64,000 nucleotides of DNA from Arachis hypogaea (taxonomy: Eukaryota > Streptophyta > Magnoliopsida > Fabales > Fabaceae). Shown here piece by piece: positions 9,881 through 19,925 of the stretch (position 1 is its first letter; every line of letters starts with the position of its first letter). The notes below the pieces were generated by a model. The model was not told the origin of the DNA, searched no databases, and worked only from the letters and a program-made list of their open reading frames with translations. Where the stretch lies: positions 56,831,546 to 56,895,545 of the forward strand of contig NC_092054.1 of NCBI RefSeq assembly GCF_003086295.3, read 5' to 3'. Position numbers and translations under genes: made by a program.

Positions 9881-12800
9881 AGATTCCATTTGCAGAGGCA
9901 CTTGAGCAAATACCTTCTTATGCCAAGTTCATGAAAGAGATCTTGAGTCATAAGAAGGATTGGAGAGAAACAGAAAGAGTTCTCCTCACTGAAGAATGCA
10001 GTGCAGTCATTCTGAAAAGCTTTCCTGAAAAGCTTAAAGACCCCGGGAGCTTTCTGATACCATGCATATTGGAAGATAATTGTACCAAGACAGCTTTATG
10101 CGATCTTGGGGCAAGCATCAACCTAATACCTGCATCCACTATCAGAAAGCTTGGTTTAACTGAAGAAGTTAAACCAACCCGGATATGTCTTCAACTTGCT
10201 GATGGCTCCACTAAATACCCATCAGGCGTGATTGAAGACATGATTGTCAGGGTTGGGCCATTCGCCTTTCCCACTGACTTTGTTGTGCTGGAAATGGAGG
10301 AGCACAAGAGTGCTACTCTCATTCTAGGAAGACCCTTCCTAGCAACTGGACGATCCCTTATTGACGTCCAATAGGGGGAAATAACCCTGAGAGTCAATGA
10401 TGATGAGTTCGAGTTGAACGCTGTCAAAGCCATGCAGCATCCAGACACATCAACAGACTGCATGAAAGTTGATCTTATTGACTCCTTGGTAGAAGAGATC
10501 AACATGGCTGAGAGTCTCGAATAAGAGTTGGAAGACATCTTTAAAGATGTTCAGCCTGATTTGGAGGATTCAGAGGACATGAAAGAGCCTCTGAAATTCC
10601 TTCTGAAAGAGGAAAAACCTCCTAAACCCGAGCTCAAGCCATTACCACCATCCTTGAAATATGAATTTCTAGGAGAAGGTGATACTTTTCCAGTGATCAT
10701 AAGCTCTGCTTTAAATTCACAGGAAGAGGAAGCACTTATTCAAGTGCTAAGGACACACAAGACAGCTCTTGGGTGGTCCATAGGTGACCTTAAGGGCATA
10801 AGCCCAGCTAGATGCATGCACAAAATCTTATTGGAGGATAATGCCAAACCAGTGGTTCAACCACAGAGGCGGCTAAATCCAGCCATGAAAGAAGTGGTGC
10901 AGAAAGAGGTCACCAAATTACTGGAGGCTGGGATTATTTATCCTATTTCTGATAGCCCCTGGGTGAGCCCTGTTCAAGTCGTCCCAAAGAAGGGAGGCAT
11001 GACAGTGATTCATAATGAAAAAAATGAACTGGTTCCTACAAGAACAGTTACAGGGTGGCGCATGTGTATTGACTATAGAAGGCTCAATACAGCCACCAGA
11101 AAGGATCATTTTCCTTTACCATTCATAGACCAGATGCTAGAAAGACTAGCAGGTCATGATTATTACTGCTTTTTGGATGGCTACTCAGGCTATAACCAGA
11201 TTGCAGTAGATCCCAGGATCAAGAGAAAACAGCATTCACATGTCCATATGGAGTGTTTGCTTATAGAAGGATGCCATTTGGGCTATGTAATGCGCCTGCA
11301 ACCTTCCAGAGATGCATGCTCTCTATTTTCTCTGATATGGTGGAAAAATTTCTGGAAGTCTTCATGGATGACTTCTCAGTATATGGAGACTCATTCAGCT
11401 CCTACCTTGATCACCTGAAACTTGTTCTGAAAAGATGCCAAGAGACCAACCTAGTTTTAAACTGGGAAAAGTGTCACTTCATGGTGACTGAAGGAATTGT
11501 TCTTGGGCATAAAATCGCAAACAAGGGAATAGAGGTGGATCAAGAAAAAATAGAGGTAATTGAAAAATTACCACCACCTGCCAATGTTAAGGCAATCAGA
11601 AGCTTTCTGGGGCATGCAGGATTCTATAGGAGGTTTATAAAGGATTTTTCAAAGATCGCAAAACCTCTAAGCAATCTGCTAGCTGCTGACACGCCATTTG
11701 TGTTTGACACAGAGTGCCTGCAGGCGTTTGAAACGCTAAAAGCTAAGCTGGTCACAGCACCAGTCATTTCTACACCAGACTGGACGTTACCATTTGAGCT
11801 AATGTGTGATGCCAGTGATCATGCTATTGGTGCAGTATTGGGACAGAGGCATGACAAGCTTCTGCATGTCATTTATTATGCCAGTCGCGTTCTAAATGAT
11901 GCCCAGAAAAATTACACAACCACAGAAAAAGAATTACTTGCAGTGGTTTACGCCATTGACAAGTTCAGATCATACTTAGTAGGATCAAAAGTGATTGTGT
12001 ATACTGACCATGCTGCTCTTAAATATCTACTCACAAAGCAGGATTCAAAACCCAGGCTCATCAGATGGGTATTGCTTCTGCAAGAGTTTGATATAGAAAT
12101 AAGAGACAGAAAAGGGACAGAGAACCAAGTGGCTGATCATCTGTCCCGGATAGAGCCAGTGGAAGGGACGTCCCTCCCCTTTCTTGAGATCTCTGAGACG
12201 TTTCCTGATGAGCATTTATTTGCCATTCAGGAAGCACCATGGTTTGCCGATATTACAAACTATAAAGCTGCAAGGTTCATACCCAAGGAGTACAACAGGA
12301 TACAAAAGAAGAAATTAATTACTGATGCAAAGTACTACTTGTGGGATGAACCTTATCTCTTTAAGAGATGTGCAGACGGAATTATCCGTAGGTGTGTGCC
12401 TAAAGAAGAAGCACAGAGGATCCTGTGGCATTGCCACGGGTCTCAATATGGAGGCCATTTCGGAGGTGAGCGAACAGCCACCAAGGTCCTCCAATGTGGC
12501 TTCTATTGGCCCACACTCTATAAAGATTCCCGAGAGTTTGTACGTAACTGTGACAGTTGCCAAAGAGCTGGTAATCTACCTCATGGTTACGCCATGCCTC
12601 AACAAGGAATCTTGGAAATTGAGTTGTTTGACGTATGGGGAATTGACTTCATGGGACCTTTCCCACCATCATACTCAAATACTTATATTCTGGTGGCAGT
12701 TGACTATGTATCAAAATGGGTTGAGGCTATTGCCACACCCACCAATGATACTAAAACAGTGCTGAAGTTCCTCCAGAAACATATCTTTAGCAGGTTTGGT

Positions 12801-13518
12801 GTCCCTAGAGTACTAATCAGTGATGGGGGCACTCACTTCTGCAATAAACAGCTTTACTCTGCCATGGTTCGGTATGGAATTCGCCACAAGGTGGCCACTC
12901 CATATCATCCACAAACTAATGGGCAAGCTGAAGTCTCTAACCGAGAATTAAAGAGAATCCTAGAACGGACAGTAAATACCCGTAGAAAGGATTGGGCACG
13001 GAGCTTGGATGATGCTCTGTGGGCTTACAGAACAGCATTCAAGACCCCTATAGGGACCTCTCCATACCAACTGGTGTATGGTAAGGCATGTCACTTGCCC
13101 GTGGAACTGGAACATAAGGCCTACTGGGCAACCAGATTCCTAAACTTTGATGCCAAATTAGCAGGAGAAAAAAGATTGCTCCAGCTAAATGAGCTAGAGG
13201 AGTTCAGATTCACAGCTTTCGAAAATGCCAAGCTTTATAAAGAGAAATAAAAAAAAGTGGCATGACAGAAAGCTGTCATCTAGAATCTTTGAACCAGGAC
13301 AGAAGGTTCTGCTGTTTAACTCTAGACTCAGGCTATTCCCCGGGAAATTGAAATCCCGGTGGAGGGGACCATACGTGATTACAAGCGTATCACCATATGG
13401 TTATGTAGAGCTTCAAGATATTGACTCTGACAAGAAGTTCATTGTTAATGGACAGAGAATCAAGCACTATCTTGAAGGCAATGTTGACCAAGAGTGCTCA
13501 AGGTTGAAGCTAGATTAA
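9878..13518 (+). pseudogene. pol: Pol of B: protease, reverse transcriptase, RNase H, integrase; broken
   Basis: Protease carries DLGASINLIP near 10100. Reverse transcriptase runs about 10850-11600, with the YVDD-equivalent [10 protein letters not shown] near 11365. RNase H has [17 protein letters not shown] near 11795 and [11 protein letters not shown] near 12000. Integrase shows the HHCC finger (H near 12433, CDSC near 12550) and DDE residues in [17 protein letters not shown] and [15 protein letters not shown]. The C-terminal [14 protein letters not shown] block ends at 13518. Breaks: a one-base loss at the gag boundary (about 9877), TAG at 10372-10374, TAA at 10522-10524, an apparent one-base loss near 11213, and a length change in the A-run at 13244-13256. 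All domains are recognisable, so decay is recent and this copy would need enzymes from elsewhere. Confidence 0.93.
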
Positions 13519-14068
13519 AAGCTCAGAAAGGTCCAGCTAAGGACATTAAAGAAGCGCTTGTTGGGAGGCAACCCAATTTTTACTTATTTTCATGGTTTTT
13601 CATGTTTTATTAGGTTCATGATCATGTGGAGTCACAAAATAAATATTAAAAATTGAAAACGGAATCAAAAACAGCAGAATAAAAATCACACCCTGGAGGA
13701 AGCACCTGTCTGGCGTTCAACGCCAGAACAAAGCATGGTTCTGGCGCTGAACGCCCAAAATGGGCAACATCCTGGCGCTGAACGCCCAGAACAAGCATGG
13801 TTCTGGCGTTCAACGCAAGAAATGGCTAGTAAATGGGCGTTGAACGCCCAAAATGGGCACCAACCTGGCGCTGAACGCCAGAGTTGTGTGCAAGGGCATT
13901 TTGCATGCCTAAATTGGTGCAGGGATGTAAATGCCTTGACACCTCAAGATCTGTGGACCTCACAGGATCATTTCAAGATCTGTGGGTCCCACAGGATCCC
14001 CACCTTCCCTCCTCATAATCCTAGTTTTTTTTATTCCACACCTTCTTCTTCATCTATTCCTTCTTCTT
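13519..14068 (+). other. B 3' non-coding region, first part, with palindrome array
   Basis: The stretch after pol holds a palindrome array at 13710-13881, then pyrimidine-rich sequence up to the hairpin at 14069. Apparent small frames come from the array and are not supported. Confidence 0.75.
13710..13881. repeat. Palindrome array in B 3' UTR
   Basis: Five or six units of CTGGCGTTCAACGCCAG and variants such as GGGCGTTGAACGCCC (about 13836) and CTGGCGCTGAACGCCAG (13865-13881). GGGCGTTGAACGCCC is a compensated change: both arms switch from CTGGCG/CGCCAG to GGGCG/CGCCC. Confidence 0.92.
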
Positions 14069-14105
14069 TTGCTCGAGGGCGAGCAACATTCTAAGTTTGG
14101 TGTGG
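14069..14105 (+). promoter_or_regulatory. Inner stem-loop plus PPT-like stretch of B
   Basis: TTGCTCG-AGGG-CGAGCAA at 14069-14086, followed by CATTCTAAGTTTGGTGTGG. It has the same design as the module directly before the 3' LTR (15427-15463) but with changed, still pairing, stem bases. It lies about 1.35 kb upstream of that copy. Confidence 0.7.
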
Positions 14106-14109
14106 TAAA

Positions 14110-14160
14110 GGATCTATAGCTCAGCGGTAGAACATGTGGCTGCAAATCAAGAGATCCCTG
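14110..14160 (+). other. tRNA-Cys-like 5' segment in B 3' UTR
   Basis: The sequence resembles the acceptor 5' strand, D-arm and anticodon arm of plant tRNA-Cys (TAGCTCAGCGGTAGAACA, then CTGCAAATCAAGAG with the GCA anticodon). By memory comparison about 35 of 41 positions agree between 14116 and 14156. The T-arm and 3' acceptor strand are not recognisable, so it is not a functional tRNA gene. It begins just after the inner stem-loop/PPT-like module. G lacks it at the matching place. Confidence 0.55.
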
Positions 14161-15426
14161 AGATACCTCAGGGGATGCACTTCCCTCCACATAATTATTG
14201 GAAGCAACCGAGGATAGAAATACCAAAAATCACTAGGAATCAAGCCACAAAGGCAAGGAAGAGACATAAAAGAGCTCAAGAACATCATTGGTGCCTCAAG
14301 AAGGAAATGCCATCATCACTAAGGTGGACTCGTTCCTTGTTCTTACTTTCTCTGCTTTTCGTTTTCTCTATGTTAAGTGCTTATCTATGTTTGTGTCTTC
14401 ATTACATGATCATTAGTAGTAATTAGTGTCTAGTTTGATTTTATCCCCAATTATGTTATAGGCTATTTTTCTCATCATCAGCAAACATGAATAAAATAGT
14501 AGATCTTTTGAATAAGAGGCAATAAAATTTTGAGTTTTTAATAAGAAAAATTCTAATTAGTAACATGTGGTGGCAATGCTTTCTGTCTTCTGAATGAATG
14601 CTTGAACAGTGCATATGTCTTTTGAATTTGTTGTTTAAGACTGTTAAATATGTTGGCTCTTGAAAGAGTGATGAACATGAGACAAGTTATTGATAATCTG
14701 AAAAATCATAAAAATGATTCTTGAAGCAAGAAAAAGCAGCAAAGAACAAAGCTTGCAGAAAAAAAAAGAAAAAGAAAAAGCAAGCAGAAAAAGCCAAAAG
14801 CTCTTAAAACCAAGAGGCAAGAGCAAACAGCCGATAACCCTTAAAACCAAAAGGCAAGGGCAAATAAAAAGGATCCCAAGACTTTGAGCATCAGTGGATA
14901 GGAGGGCCTAAAGGAATAAAATCCTGGTCTAAGCGGCTAAACCAAGCTGTCCCTAACCATGTGCTTGTGGCGTGAAGGTGTCAAGTGAAAACTTGAGACT
15001 GAGCGGTTAAAGTCAAGGTCCAAAGAAAAAAGAAGAGTGTGCTTAAGAACTCTGGACACCTCTAATTGGGGACTTTAGCAAAGCTGAGTCACAATCTAAA
15101 AGGTTCACCCAATTATGTGTCTGTGGCATTTATGTATCCGGTGGTAATACTGGAAAACAAAGTGCTTAGGGCCACGGCCAAGACTCATAAAGAAGCTGTG
15201 TTCAAGAATCATCACACTGAACTAAGAGAATCAATAACACTATCTGAATTCTAAGTTCCTATAGATGCCAACCACTCTGAGCTTCAATGGATAAAGTGAG
15301 ATGCCAAAACTGTTCAGAAGCAAAAAGCTAATAGTCCCGCTCATCTAATTAGAGTCTGAGCTCCACTCAAAAACTCTGAGATATTATTGCTTCTCAACCT
15401 ATTAGTCTTCTATTTTATTTGTCTAG
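14161..15426 (+). other. B 3' UTR, remainder
   Basis: A weak frame at 14136-14426 (MAANQEIPEIPQGMHFPPHNYW...) resembles a short reading frame found in this family and is interrupted here. The rest is A-rich sequence with AAGAAAAAG runs. Much of it is shared, reverse-complemented, with G (59436-60500). No further gene is supported. Confidence 0.6.
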
Positions 15427-15463
15427 TTGCTTGAGGACAAGCAACAGTTTAAGTTTGGTGTTG
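15427..15463 (+). promoter_or_regulatory. Stem-loop and PPT-like tract before the B 3' LTR
   Basis: TTGCTTG-AGGA-CAAGCAA (15427-15444), then CAGTTTAAGTTTGGTGTTG up to the LTR. This is where the plus-strand primer must be generated, although the stretch is not a pure purine run. G has the same module on the minus strand (59435-59418). Confidence 0.75.
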
Positions 15464-17003
15464 TGATGAGCGGATATTTTATACGCTTTTTGGGGATAAT
15501 TTCATATAGTTTTGAGTATGTTTTAGTTAGTTTTTAGTCTATTATTATTAGTTTTTAGGAAAAATTCATATTTCTGGATTTTACTATGAGTTGTGTGCTT
15601 TTCTATAATTTCAGGTATTTTTCTGGCTGAAATTGAAGGAGTTGAGCAAAATCTGATTCAGGCTGAAAAAGGACTGCTGATGCTGTTGGATTCTGACCTC
15701 CCTGCACTCAAAGTGAATTTTCTGGAGCTACAGAACTCGAAATGGCATGCTTCCAATTGCGTTGGAAAGTAGATATCCAGGGCTTTCCAGAAATATATAA
15801 TAGTCCATACTTTGCACAAGGATAGACAATGTAAACTGGCGTTCAACGCCAGTTCTCTGCCCAATTCTGGCGTCCAGCGCCAGAAAAGGATCAAAAGCTG
15901 GAGTTGAACGCCCAAACTGGCATAAAAACTGGCGTTCAACTCCACAAATGGCCTCTGCACGTGAATTGCTTAAGTCTCAGCCCAGCACACACCATGTGGG
16001 CCCCAGAAGTGGATCTCTGCATCATCCATCATAGTCTACTCATATTTTGTAACCCTAGGCTACTAGTTTAGTATTTAAACAACTTTTAGAGACTTATTTT
16101 TGTATCTCATGACATTTTAGATCTAAACTTTGTATTCTCTGACGGCATGAGTCTCTAAACCCCATTGTTGGGGGTGAGGAGCTCTGCTGTGTCTCGATGA
16201 ATTAATGCAAGTATTTCTGTTTTCCATTCAAACACGCTTGTTCCTATCTAAGATGTTCATTCGCGCTTAACTGTGATGAAGGTGATGATCCGTGACATTC
16301 ATCACCTTCCTCAAACCATGAACGTGTGCCTGACAACCACCTCCGTTCTATATCCGATTGAATGAGTATCTCTGAGATCTCTTAATCAGAATCTCCGTGG
16401 TATAAGCTAGAACTGATGGCGGCATTCATGAGGATCCGGAAAGTCTAAACCTTGTCTGTGGTATTCCGAGTAGGATTCAAGGATTGAATGACTGTGACGA
16501 GCTTCAAACTTCTGAAGGCTGGGTGTTAGTGACAGACGCAAAAGGATAGTAAATCCTATTCCAACTGGATCGAGAACCAACCAGTGATTAGCCGTGCTGT
16601 GACAGAGCGCGTGAGCGTAGTTTTCACTGGAATGATGGAAGGTAGCCATTGACAACGGTGATCCACCAACACACAGCTTGCCATAGGAGGACGTGCGTGC
16701 GTGAATCAGAAGACAGAGGAAAGCAGAGATTCAGAAGACAAAGCATCTCCAAAACTCCAACATATTCTCCATTACTGCACAACAAGTAACCTTTAATTTA
16801 TGCTCTCTTGGTTATTCGCAATTCAACTGACAAACATAATTGACTTCCTGACTAAGATTTACAAGATAACCATAGATTGCTTCAAACCAGCAATCTCTGT
16901 GGGATTCGACCCTTACTCACGTAAGGTATTACTTGGACGACCCAGTGCACTTGCTGGTTAGTGGTACGCATTGTGAAAAGTGTGATTCACAATTCGTGCA
17001 CCA
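15464..17003 (+). repeat. B 3' LTR, 1540 bp
   Basis: Copy of 5914-7454 with about 24 substitutions and one single-base deletion. The palindrome array is at 15836-15943. Ends GTGCACCA, followed by the ACCAT target duplication. Confidence 0.95.
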
Positions 17004-17008
17004 ACCAT
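17004..17008 (+). repeat. Target site duplication of B, right copy
   Basis: ACCAT, identical to 5909-5913; F's LTR continues directly after it. Confidence 0.95.
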
Positions 17009-18246
17009 CCTAGTTAACAAACCAATTATTGACAATTATGAGAGGCCAACCCATTAAGTTTACTTCTCGAAGCCTTAAGTACATAACATTTACTCCTAGA
17101 CTTGAAGTATGTCAAACAGGCTTGATCACATCCACCCATAAGTCCTAACCTACCTACCAATTGGCTTAGTAGTGGGTTAGCGTCAATGGGCTTCAAATTG
17201 ATCACACAGGATTCTCAAATTACCAAATCCATTATATCCAAAAACTCAAGACCACTCAAATCCCTTGGCTTAGGCCAAGAGTTGATAAAACTACTCAAGA
17301 ACTAAAGAGAGCATTTCATCAAACACTTAGAATGCAATGAAAATCAACATCATAAATTGCAAGATGCTAAAATCTACCTCTATCAATTGCAAGAAAAGTG
17401 AGATCACAACTCAATTCATCAATTAAAGAAACATCAACATCAAAATTGCATTAAATGTAAACAAATTCAACATGAGTTATCATCACAAAAGAGAGCAAAA
17501 TGGGAAATTAACATAAAAACTAGGAGAATCAAGATGTAGAAAGGAGAAATTATAGAAGAAACAATATGAGATCAAGTAATTAAACATGAAATTAAAATAA
17601 TCTAACCTAATCCTAACCTAATTCTAGAGAGAAGAGGGAGCTTCTCTCTCTAGAAAACTAACTAAAGGCTCATGTTGGCTAAACTAATTGCTCCCTCCTT
17701 GCTTGGACTTCAATTCTGCATGAAATACACTCAGAAACAAGTTGGATTTGGGCCTGGACAGCTCAGAAATCGCTCCCAGCGTTTTGCCTTCAAGTGGGCC
17801 ACGTGAGAGTATCGGCGCGTGCGCGCCATGTGCGCGTGCGCATCGCTGGCAAATTCTCAACCCGCGCAAACTCGGCATGTACGCGTGCGCGTCCATAGGT
17901 GAAATCACTTTTATGCGTGCGCGCCTGGTGCGCGTGCGCGTCCTTTGGTGCATTCCCAATCTTTGTTTCTCCATGCATTCTCCCTTTTTGTATGCTTTTC
18001 TCCTCATTTCTTCCATCCAATACTTGCCTTATGGACCTGAAATCACTCATCAAACACATCAAGGCATCGAATGGAATAAAAGTGAATTAAAATCACCAAT
18101 TTAGGGCCTAAAAAGCATGTTTTTACACTTAAGCAAAATTCAAGGGAGAATTACAAAACCATGCTATTTCATTGAATAAATGCGAGAAAAAGTGACAAAA
18201 TCCCCCAAAATAACCACAAGATAAATCACGAAATTGGGGTTTATCA
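17009..18246 (-). repeat. F LTR, 5' portion (right of B)
   Basis: On the minus strand this begins TGATAAACCCC at 18246 and continues past B at 5913-5600, giving a rejoined LTR of about 1.55 kb. It carries a GC-rich palindromic tract (17813-17942: GCGCGTGCGCGC, GTGCGCGTGCGC and similar), next to a GTGGGCCACGTG word near 17794. No gene is present. Confidence 0.88.
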
Positions 18247-19925
18247 AATCTCCCCACACTTAAACTAAGCATGTCCTCATACTAAAATCAAGAAGAAGCA
18301 AAAGGGTATTAACATTTATTCAATGCAACTACTAAATGCAATCTATCTACATGATGCAATGGCTTAGTCAAAATAAATCAACCTCCAAGAATACGCATAT
18401 AAGCACAAGGGCTAAGGTATTAGCAATCAAGCAAACCACAATTGGATTGAATCATTGAAAGAGTTCACAAACTTGCAAGAAAAGATGATCATGGGTGAAA
18501 ACATGTAATTGAGCGATCGAACCCTCACCAGATGTGTATCCGCTCTAGGCACTCAAGTGTATGAGATTGATTCACTCAATTCTCCCCTAATCATGCTTTC
18601 CAAGATTTGTTTTTCATCTAACAATCAACAATTACTTTATGCATGCATACAAATATCATGAGGTCTTTCCCATAGGTTGTAATGGGGCTAGGGTCAAGGT
18701 AGGATGCACATGGTTAAGTGAGCTTGAGATTTGAATCTTTGATTAGCTTAAACTTCCCACCTAACCTATGACAACCTATACAATTCTAAACAAACCTAAC
18801 TACCCATTCTTCACTTTTTCCACACACTCATGTATTCTCTTTTTGATCACCACACCTATGCATTGACTCTTATTGAACTTCACTTTGGGGCATTTTGTCC
18901 CTTTTTTATTGCTTTTCTTTTTCTTTCTTTTATATATGAAAAATTTATTTAATTTTTTTTATATACAAGAGCATCAATGCATATGGTTTACACATGATTA
19001 ATACATGAGTATGTACCCAATTCCCAATATTTTCAACAAAAACATAAACACACTTTTATCTCTACCCAACGTTTCCAACTTTCCCAAAATTAGATGATAA
19101 ACACTCTCACTAGCCTAGGATAATCAAAGATCCAAATTAAGGGATATTTATTATTTTTCACTTAGGCTTGTAATGTGCTACAATTAAGAACAATTGGGTT
19201 AAGCATAGGCTCAAAATTGGCTAACAATGGAAGATAAAAGGTAGGCTATTTGGGTAAGTGAGCTATTTGAACAATGGCCTCACTCATATAAATGCATGTA
19301 TACACAAATTAATGGACATAAAGAATCAAACAAATCAAGGATTACAATCACAGGAGGAGAATAATGCACACAAGAATGGAAGTAAGTGGTTATGTATGAT
19401 GTAACCACACAATTAGGCTCAATTCTCACATGCTTGTGTTCTTAGCTCAAAACATGATCCACAAGTATATAGCTTAAGCAAGTTCTAAAAAAATTTCAAC
19501 CAATTGGGGTGGTGCCCTAAAAATGAGTTTCTTGAAAATTTTTATCATATTGATTAAGCTTATTCTAATGCAATATTGTGATTTAGAAAATTTTAAAAAT
19601 TCTCCTAGTTTACCCCTTTTTCAATCAAAACACATTTCTTATATAAAAAGGGTTGACTAGATTTTTAGCAATCCATTAATTTTCTAATCTCAATCAACAA
19701 CTAAGATGCAAAATACAACCAAGATGCAATATACTAAGAGTGTGCAACAACCAAAATAAGAGTATCTACAATAGCATAAATATGTACAGTAATCCCAAAA
19801 AGATCTAAAACATAAAGTGCGGAATAGAACAAAATAGAGTAGTAGCGAATAGAAATAAAAGTCTGAAAGTTCACCACATAAATGCAAACGCCGGTCACGA
19901 ACGGTGACCTCCCCACACTTTAGAA
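18247..19925 (-). other. F 3' non-coding region
   Basis: Matches the 3' regions of C (35849-37215) and A2 (42018-43558) on the opposite strand, including the conserved GGTGAGGGTTCGA stretch (reverse complement near 18524). The hairpin before the LTR is at 18268-18283. No coding sequence is supported. Confidence 0.7.
18268..18283 (-). promoter_or_regulatory. Stem-loop before F LTR, with PPT-like tract 18267-18247
   Basis: Minus strand AGTATG-AGGA-CATGCT (one G-T pair), followed by TTAAGTGTGGGGAGATT and the LTR start TGATAAAC. Same design as 43522-43558 in A2. Confidence 0.7.

Larger units (their letters stand above)
5914..17003 (+). mobile_element. B: complete Ty3-gypsy (Athila-type) LTR retrotransposon, 11.1 kb
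   Basis: Two LTRs (5914-7454 and 15464-17003) with TG...CA ends flank a tRNA-Asp primer site, long leader, gag, pol (protease, reverse transcriptase, RNase H, integrase) and a 1.9 kb 3' non-coding region. The insertion is flanked by the direct repeat ACCAT (5909-5913 and 17004-17008) and lies inside F's LTR, which resumes at 17009. The LTRs differ at roughly 24 positions plus one indel by my hand count (about 1.6%), so the insertion is fairly recent. Gag is intact but pol carries two in-frame stops and three frame changes, so this copy cannot make its own enzymes. The family resembles abundant peanut elements such as FIDEL; the exact name is unverified. Confidence 0.93.
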
